In this document: positions 59,627-64,000 of the stretch, piece by piece
Layout of the letters: each line of letters starts with the position of its first letter
Position numbering within the stretch: position 1 is the stretch's first letter
NCBI GenBank assembly: GCA_003246625.1
Contig: QJZR01000010.1
Coordinates: 62,001 to 126,000 of the forward strand
DNA length: 64,000 nucleotides
From: Alphaproteobacteria bacterium
GTDB lineage: Bacteria > Pseudomonadota > Alphaproteobacteria > Rhodospirillales > Rhodospirillaceae
Direction: 5' to 3'
Notes under the pieces: model-generated
The model's database searches: none
What the model was told of the DNA's origin: nothing
What the model saw: the letters and a program-made list of their open reading frames with translations, nothing else
Position numbers and translations under genes: made by a program

Positions 59627-59656
59627 ATTATAATGTTGGGATATAAAGGAAGCCAA
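59627..59656 (-). promoter_or_regulatory. Candidate sigma-70 promoter for cheY-cheZ-MotB-like genes
   Basis: On the minus strand TTGGCT (59656-59651) and a perfect TATAAT (59632-59627) are 18 bases apart, 66 bases upstream of the cheY start, in the AT-rich gap after motE. This suggests cheY and downstream genes can be transcribed separately from fliL-fliM. Confidence 0.45.
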
Positions 59657-59703
59657 GCAATCGACGCAAGAGTTTTCCGCCGGGCCTTCCCGTCCCTCCC
59701 ACA

Positions 59704-60402
59704 TCACCGCCTGACCCCGGCCTCCCCGGCCAGATCGGGCGGCAGCTGCATCTGCGTGGCCAGTTCGGTGGTCACCGCGTTGGCCCGGTCCGACGACAGT
59801 TCGGCCATGATCGCCGCCGAGGTCCGTTCCTTCATTCCCTTGATCACCCGGATCAGGATCGACATGTCCATCTGCTCGAAGATGCGCGCCGCGTCCTTGG
59901 GCTTCATCGCCTGATAGATCTTCACCAGGTTGTCGATCTTCTTGTTTTCCTGTTCGTCGTGCTTTTCGATCAGGTCCTCGATGGTTTTCTGGATCTCGCG
60001 CAGTTTCTGGATCTTCGCGTCGATCTGCCGCTCCGCCGCGGAGAGCACCGCCAGCCGCTGGTCGAGCTCCCGTTCCCGCTGTTCGATCGCCTCGCGCCGC
60101 GCCGCCAGGCTTTGCAGCACCTCGATCTCGGATTGCGAGAACCCGGCGGGGTCGCTCATCCCCGGCAACGGCGCGGCCTCGCCCGCCGGGGCGGCGGCCG
60201 GCGTCGCCGACGGCGCGGCCGGGCTTTGCGCCAGGGCGGGGGAAATCAACTGCTGCTCCACCGCGCCGCCGGACGCCGCCGGATGCTCGGCGCCGTTCTG
60301 CCACAGGCTGCCCAGGCGGGCGCCGAACATCAGCGCCCCGGCCAGGATGAACAGCGGCAGCAGGCGGAAGCGCGGCGTCGAAAATCGGGTTTTCCGGTCC
60401 AT
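59704..60402 (-). CDS. motE: MotE family protein
   Basis: The 232-aa product has an N-terminal membrane helix (LLPLFILAGALMFGARLGSL), a periplasmic Ala/Pro region, a long coiled coil (about 95-155; EQRERELDQRLAVLSAAERQ) and an MgtE-N-like helical end (IYQAMKPKDAARIFEQMDMS, LIRVIKGMKERTSAAIMAEL). This is the MotE architecture, a periplasmic protein that helps stator or rod assembly in alphaproteobacteria. It lies 12 bases after the DUF6468 gene. Confidence 0.82.
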   Translation of the reverse strand: MDRKTRFSTPRFRLLPLFILAGALMFGARLGSLWQNGAEHPAASGGAVEQQLISPALAQSPAAPSATPAAAPAGEAAPLPGMSDPAGFSQSEIEVLQSLAARREAIEQRERELDQRLAVLSAAERQIDAKIQKLREIQKTIEDLIEKHDEQENKKIDNLVKIYQAMKPKDAARIFEQMDMSILIRVIKGMKERTSAAIMAELSSDRANAVTTELATQMQLPPDLAGEAGVRR

Positions 60403-60414
60403 CTTTCCCCCGCC

Positions 60415-60975
60415 CTAGCGCGACGCACGGATGGCGCGCAGCAACTGGCGTTCCGCCTCGGAACGGTCGTCGTCGCGCACCTCGGGCCCGCCCGCGTCCT
60501 CGGCGAGCAGGGCGGTCAGCAGGGTCGGCCCCGGCGCGATGCCGCCGACGACGCGCGCGTTCTCGCCGATCTCGCGCACCTTGTCCATGCCCAGGGGCTC
60601 GGGCAGGTCGTCGATGGCGGCGGCCTCCGCCGCCAAGCCGGGACGCGCCGCGCCGCGCGCCTCGCGCAGTTGCGCTTCCAGCCGGTTGGCCATGGAATCC
60701 GCCCGCTCGGTCATGAAGGCCAAATCGTCGCGCAGGGTCTGCGCCTTCTCCATCGACGTCTGCAAGGCGTCGCCGACGTCCTGCACCGCGCGGCGCATCT
60801 TCGGGATGCCCGCCTCGGCGCGCACCGTCGCCTCCTGGAACGAGGAGATCATCTTCGCCAGGTCGTCGCGGTTGCGGCGCAATGTCTCGAGCTTGCGGTT
60901 GAGGATCACCGCATAGATGATCGTCGGCACCAGCAGAACGACAATCACGACGTCGAGAAGAACGTTGGGAGACAT
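60415..60975 (-). CDS. DUF6468 domain protein of the flagellar locus
   Basis: The 186-aa product has one membrane helix (LLDVVIVVLLVPTIIYAVIL) and a helical coiled-coil part (LETLRRNRDDLAKMISSFQE, AQTLRDDLAFMTERADSMAN). This is the pattern of DUF6468 proteins, found between fliM and motE in alphaproteobacteria. The role is unknown; the position points to motor assembly. It starts 36 bases after the fliM stop. Confidence 0.78.
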   Translation of the reverse strand: MSPNVLLDVVIVVLLVPTIIYAVILNRKLETLRRNRDDLAKMISSFQEATVRAEAGIPKMRRAVQDVGDALQTSMEKAQTLRDDLAFMTERADSMANRLEAQLREARGAARPGLAAEAAAIDDLPEPLGMDKVREIGENARVVGGIAPGPTLLTALLAEDAGGPEVRDDDRSEAERQLLRAIRASR

Positions 60976-61011
60976 CAGCAGCGATCCTTGTTTCCTGTAT
61001 CCGTCACGCCG

Positions 61012-62178
61012 TCAGTTACGCTTGCGCTTGATCTTTTCGTCCAGACAAATGGCGATGTTGTTGCCCTTCCGTCCCATCCGGCCCGCCCACATCGGCACGT
61101 CGCCGCAGCGCATGACGACGCGGGATTCCGGGGATGCGTTGAACATCAGGCGGGCGCCGACCTCCATGTTCAGCACCGAATAAAGCGGCAGGTATTGCTG
61201 GTCCAGCACCGCCTCCAGCTCGATTTCGGTCTGCCAGAGTTCCTCCGCCAGGTGGATTTCCCAGATCGAGTCGCGGCCGAACTTCTCGCCCATGAACATC
61301 TGCAGCAGAAGCTCGCGCACCGGCTCCAGGGTGGCATAGGGCAGCAGCAGTTCCAGGCGGCCGCCGCGATCCTCCATGTCGATGCGCAGCTTGGCGACGA
61401 TCGCGGCGTTGGAGGGACGGGAAATCGTGGCGAAACGCGGGTTGGTTTCCAGGCGGTCGAAGCGGAAGGCCACCGGCGACAGCGGATCGAAGGCCGCCGA
61501 CAGGTCGGCGAGCACGACGTGGATCATCCGCTCCACCAGATTGCGTTCGATGGTGGTGTAGGGGCGGCCCTCGATGCGCATCGCGGCGGTGCCGCGGCGG
61601 CCGCCGAGAAGCACGTCGACGATCGAATAAATCAGCGAGGAATCGACGGTCAGCAGGCCGAAGTTGTCCCACTCCTCGGCCTTGAACACCGCCAGCATCG
61701 CGGGCAGCGGGATCGAGTTGAGGTAGTCGCCGAAGCGCAGGGACACCAAGTTGTCGAGCGACACCTCGACGTTGTCCGAGGTGAAGTTGCGCAGGGAGGT
61801 GGACATCATGCGCACCAGGCGGTCGAACACCACCTCGAGCATCGGCAGGCGCTCGTAGGAGACCATGCCGGAATTGAGAATCGCCTGGATGCCGGAACGG
61901 CTTTCCCCGGCTTCGCCGCCGCCGTCGAAGCCGAGCAGGCTGTCGATTTCGTCCTGATTGAGAACGCGCGCCGATTCCCGCCCCGAGACGTTGGTCATCA
62001 GTTCGGTTTCTTCGCCGTCGCCGCCCGGCTCGTCGGCGCCCAGCATCGCCTCCCACTCGGCGGCGGCGCCGCCGTCCTTGGCGGCCTCGGCGGGCTTGTC
62101 GTCGGCCATCGCCTCCCATTCCGCCATCAGGGCGTTCTCGTCATCGGCGCTGCGCGGCTTGTCCTCGCCCGGGGTCAT
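61012..62178 (-). CDS. fliM: Flagellar motor switch protein FliM
   Basis: FliM (388 aa) is part of the C-ring and binds CheY-P. The CheY-docking motif LNQDEIDSLLGF is at residues 73-84 rather than at the extreme N-terminus as in E. coli. It is preceded by a 70-residue acidic extension with two AEWEAM copies (19-24 and 40-45). The middle domain (FDRLVRMMSTSLRNFTSDNV, SLIYSIVDVLLGGRRG) and C-terminal SpoA domain (MEVGARLMFNASPESRVVMR) are typical. It lies 38 bases after fliL. Confidence 0.95.
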   Translation of the reverse strand: MTPGEDKPRSADDENALMAEWEAMADDKPAEAAKDGGAAAEWEAMLGADEPGGDGEETELMTNVSGRESARVLNQDEIDSLLGFDGGGEAGESRSGIQAILNSGMVSYERLPMLEVVFDRLVRMMSTSLRNFTSDNVEVSLDNLVSLRFGDYLNSIPLPAMLAVFKAEEWDNFGLLTVDSSLIYSIVDVLLGGRRGTAAMRIEGRPYTTIERNLVERMIHVVLADLSAAFDPLSPVAFRFDRLETNPRFATISRPSNAAIVAKLRIDMEDRGGRLELLLPYATLEPVRELLLQMFMGEKFGRDSIWEIHLAEELWQTEIELEAVLDQQYLPLYSVLNMEVGARLMFNASPESRVVMRCGDVPMWAGRMGRKGNNIAICLDEKIKRKRN

Positions 62179-62215
62179 GGCCCGACCTGCCCTTTCGTCT
62201 CGGCGTCAAACGCGC

Positions 62216-62749
62216 CTATTGCACCAGCACGTCCTGGAACAGGACGTCGTTAATCTTGGCCGGGGCCGCGACGCGGTTGACCCGCATCATCAGCTCCTCG
62301 CGCAGGCGGTACATCCCCGCCGCGCCTTGCAAATCCTCGACCCGAAGCTCCCGCAGGTAGACCTGGAAGGCGTCGACGATGCGCGGCAGCATCGCCTCGA
62401 TCTTCGGGGTATCGACGGCGGAGGACAGTTCCAGACGCACCTTGATCTTCATGTGCGCCGGACGCCGACCCTGCCCGGGGCTGAGGTTGACCAGCATCTC
62501 CGGCAGTTCATAGAACACCGGCGGCGCGGTCACCCCCTTCTCCTTGGGGGCCTCGGCCTCCTTCTTGCCGCCGCCCAGCATCGCCACCACCGGATCGGCG
62601 AGCCCGGTGAAATAGGCCCCCGCCGCGGCGCCGACGATCAGCAGCAGCGGCAGGACCACCAGCAGAATCAGCTTTTTCTTTCCGCCGGAGGACTTGTCCG
62701 TTTCGGGCGAGCCGCCATCCGCGGCATCGTCGTCATAGTCTTCGGCCAT
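62216..62749 (-). CDS. fliL: Flagellar basal body-associated protein FliL
   Basis: FliL (177 aa) surrounds the stator and supports torque. An acidic cytoplasmic start precedes one membrane helix (LILLVVLPLLLIVGAAAGAY) and a periplasmic domain (FYELPEMLVNLSPGQGRRPA, KIKVRLELSSAVDTPKIEAM, ELMMRVNRVAAPAKINDVLF). ATG 62749 is chosen; an in-frame ATG at 62869 adds 40 residues lacking FliL features. It leads the minus-strand operon. Confidence 0.92.
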   Translation of the reverse strand: MAEDYDDDAADGGSPETDKSSGGKKKLILLVVLPLLLIVGAAAGAYFTGLADPVVAMLGGGKKEAEAPKEKGVTAPPVFYELPEMLVNLSPGQGRRPAHMKIKVRLELSSAVDTPKIEAMLPRIVDAFQVYLRELRVEDLQGAAGMYRLREELMMRVNRVAAPAKINDVLFQDVLVQ

Positions 62750-63085
62750 CGCCGTTTCCACCCGCTGATGCTTCCGGTCTTCTCCGCGTCCGAGGCGCAC
62801 GCGGAGCGCATCCTTACGGTAGCCGGAATTGTTTAAAAAGACGTTGAAAGATACCACGCCCGCGCGCAAGCGGAACCCCGCGCCGCGTCCTCCCGGCGAT
62901 TTTTGCCGCCCCGACCCGGCAGCAATGCGCTTTCCGCCCCGGAAACGCCCGCCGGAAAACCGATATCACCTTTATAAATCATACAGATAACCTGTTGGCA
63001 CAGGGGGTGCATATGGAACGGCAAGAAACCCGAGCCGCCGCTTGAACGGCAGGCCGGAAACGACAAGACAAAGACGGGAACGATC
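62750..63085. other. Divergent control region between fliL and flgF
   Basis: These 336 bases hold no gene. The right half contains an AT-rich stretch (about 62970-62995) and the sigma-54-type site described below for flgF. No clear promoter was found for fliL. Confidence 0.6.
62996..63011 (+). promoter_or_regulatory. Candidate sigma-54 promoter for flgF-flgG
   Basis: TGGCACAGGGGGTGCA has the invariant GG (-24) and GC (-12) exactly 10 bases apart and matches TGGCAC fully. It lies 75 bases before the flgF start with an AT-rich stretch upstream. Sigma-54 control of rod/hook genes is common, so it fits the context. Confidence 0.62.
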
Positions 63086-63829
63086 ATGGAAAACGCCGGG
63101 TACATCGCGCTGAGCCGCCAGACCGCCCTATGGCGGCAGATGGACCAGATCGCCAACAACATGGCGAACGTCAACACCCCCGGATTCAAGGGGGAGAAGG
63201 TGCTCTTCACCGATTATCTGGCGAAGGTGCGCACCGACCGTTCGCTGTTCCGCGACACCATCGCCTACACCGAGGACTTCGGCATGGCCCGCGACCTCAC
63301 CGAGGGCGCGATGGAGACCACCGGCAACCCCTTCGACGTGGCGATCAAGGGCGACGGCTACTTCGCCGTGGAGGCGGAGAACGGCAACCGCTACTACACC
63401 CGCAACGGCCATTTCAAGCTGAACGCGGACGGCCAGATCACCACCACCTCGGGCGAGCTTCTGCTCTCCGACAACGACCAGCCGATCATCCTGGCCCCCA
63501 CCGAAAGCGAGATCACCATCGCCCGCGACGGCAGCATCTCCACCGAGAACGGCCCGATCGGCCGTCTGCGCCTGGTCGGCTTCGACGATCAGCGCGCCCT
63601 GAAGAAGGTGTCGAACGGCCTTTACGACGCGGGCGAGCAGACGCCGACGGCGGTCGCCAACCCCCACGTGGTGCAGGGAATGCTGGAAGGCTCCAACGTC
63701 AACCCGATCAACGAAATCACCCAGATGATCTCGGTGCAGCGGTCCTACGAGACGGCGCAGAAGATGATCGAAACCGAAAACGACCGGCAGCGCCAGGCGA
63801 TCGACGCCTTCGCCAAGCAGTTCAGCTGA
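63086..63829 (+). CDS. flgF: Flagellar proximal rod protein FlgF
   Basis: FlgF (247 aa) is a rod subunit. YIALSRQTALWRQMDQIANN and MANVNTPGFKGEKVLFTDYL form the N-terminal helix region, FDVAIKGDGYFAVEAENGNR with YYTRNGHFKLNADGQI the conserved central fold, and EGSNVNPINEITQMISVQRS the C-terminal helix of the FlgF/FlgG family. It is followed 25 bases later by flgG. Confidence 0.94.
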   Translation: MENAGYIALSRQTALWRQMDQIANNMANVNTPGFKGEKVLFTDYLAKVRTDRSLFRDTIAYTEDFGMARDLTEGAMETTGNPFDVAIKGDGYFAVEAENGNRYYTRNGHFKLNADGQITTTSGELLLSDNDQPIILAPTESEITIARDGSISTENGPIGRLRLVGFDDQRALKKVSNGLYDAGEQTPTAVANPHVVQGMLEGSNVNPINEITQMISVQRSYETAQKMIETENDRQRQAIDAFAKQFS

Positions 63830-63854
63830 CCCCGGCTAGGAAAGGAAGACCACC

Positions 63855-64000
63855 ATGCGCTCCTTGAGCATTGCGGCGACCGGGATGCAGGCCCAGCAGA
63901 CCAACGTCGAGGTGATTTCGAACAACATCGCCAACATGAACACCACGGCGTACAGCCGCCGCCGGGCCGAGTTCAACGACCTGCTCTATCAGAACCTGCG
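63855..64000 (+). CDS. flgG: Flagellar distal rod protein FlgG, partial
   Basis: Only the first 48 codons are present before the window ends. [20 protein letters not shown] and [20 protein letters not shown] match the FlgG N-terminal helix. AAAGGAAGAC precedes the ATG. It follows flgF in the usual order. Confidence 0.92.
   Translation, partial: MRSLSIAATGMQAQQTNVEVISNNIANMNTTAYSRRRAEFNDLLYQNL

Noticed and set aside
59959-62253. A 764-codon + strand frame across motE, DUF6468 and fliM
   Set aside because: It covers three well-supported reverse-strand flagellar genes and has no family match.

Overview
The window is GC-rich chromosomal DNA that reads like an alphaproteobacterium of the Rhodospirillales type. 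The reasons are the gene order (sdhCDAB, then zapE-mdh-sucCD-sucA-sucB-lpd; priA next to atpHAGDC; flagellar flgBC-fliE-fliQ-fliR-flhB joined to cckA, recA and alaS), the presence of CckA, DUF6468 and MotE-type flagellar proteins, and an alphaproteobacterial-style LexA box at recA. No rRNA, tRNA, insertion sequence, prophage or CRISPR array was seen.

Layout. 1-2.0 kb: tail of a putative membrane protein, pyridoxal kinase pdxY and a CitE/malyl-CoA-lyase-like gene. 2.2-18.8 kb: nearly the whole TCA cycle on the + strand (succinate dehydrogenase, malate dehydrogenase, succinyl-CoA synthetase, 2-oxoglutarate dehydrogenase E1/E2/E3), interrupted at 5.7-8.2 kb by a reverse-strand lipoprotein plus TPR/glycosyltransferase pair. 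19-22.8 kb: a potassium module made of trkH, a KdpD-like kinase that lacks the usual N-terminal KdpD/Usp domains, and kdpE. 22.8-28 kb: a soluble MCP/Cache protein, XerC-type recombinase, DUF484 protein and divergent priA. 28.3-33.3 kb: F1-ATP synthase operon. 33.4-36.5 kb: outer-membrane barrel protein, an unusual HTH regulator and a LysM protein. 36.7-42.7 kb: icd facing alaS, then a VOC protein, a helix-hairpin-helix protein and recA. 42.8-50.7 kb: cckA and a divergent pair of flagellar export/rod operons. 50.8-53.4 kb: a solitary amino-acid-type binding protein and speD-speE. 53.5-64 kb: a large flagellar/chemotaxis locus (fliL-fliM-DUF6468-motE-cheY-cheZ, two MotB-like genes and a large AMIN/TPR protein) and divergent flgF-flgG.

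How the parts fit. Sdh, Mdh, Suc, Lpd and Icd supply reducing equivalents and a respiratory electron input, and the ATP synthase uses the resulting proton gradient. The flagellar genes encode the export gate (FliP, FliQ, FliR, FlhB, FliO), rod (FlgB, FlgC, FlgF, FlgG, FliE), switch (FliM) and CheY/CheZ signalling. The most striking feature is a CheZ whose C-terminus carries four copies of the SQDDIDALL peptide, the motif class by which both E. coli CheZ and FliM bind phospho-CheY. Other points for follow-up are a MotB-like pair in which one member lacks the proton-binding Asp, a free-standing FlhB C-domain (FlhX-like) in a chain of 4-nt overlapping genes, the trkH/short-KdpD/KdpE operon, and a family of palindromic intergenic elements whose stems differ while their folds are kept.
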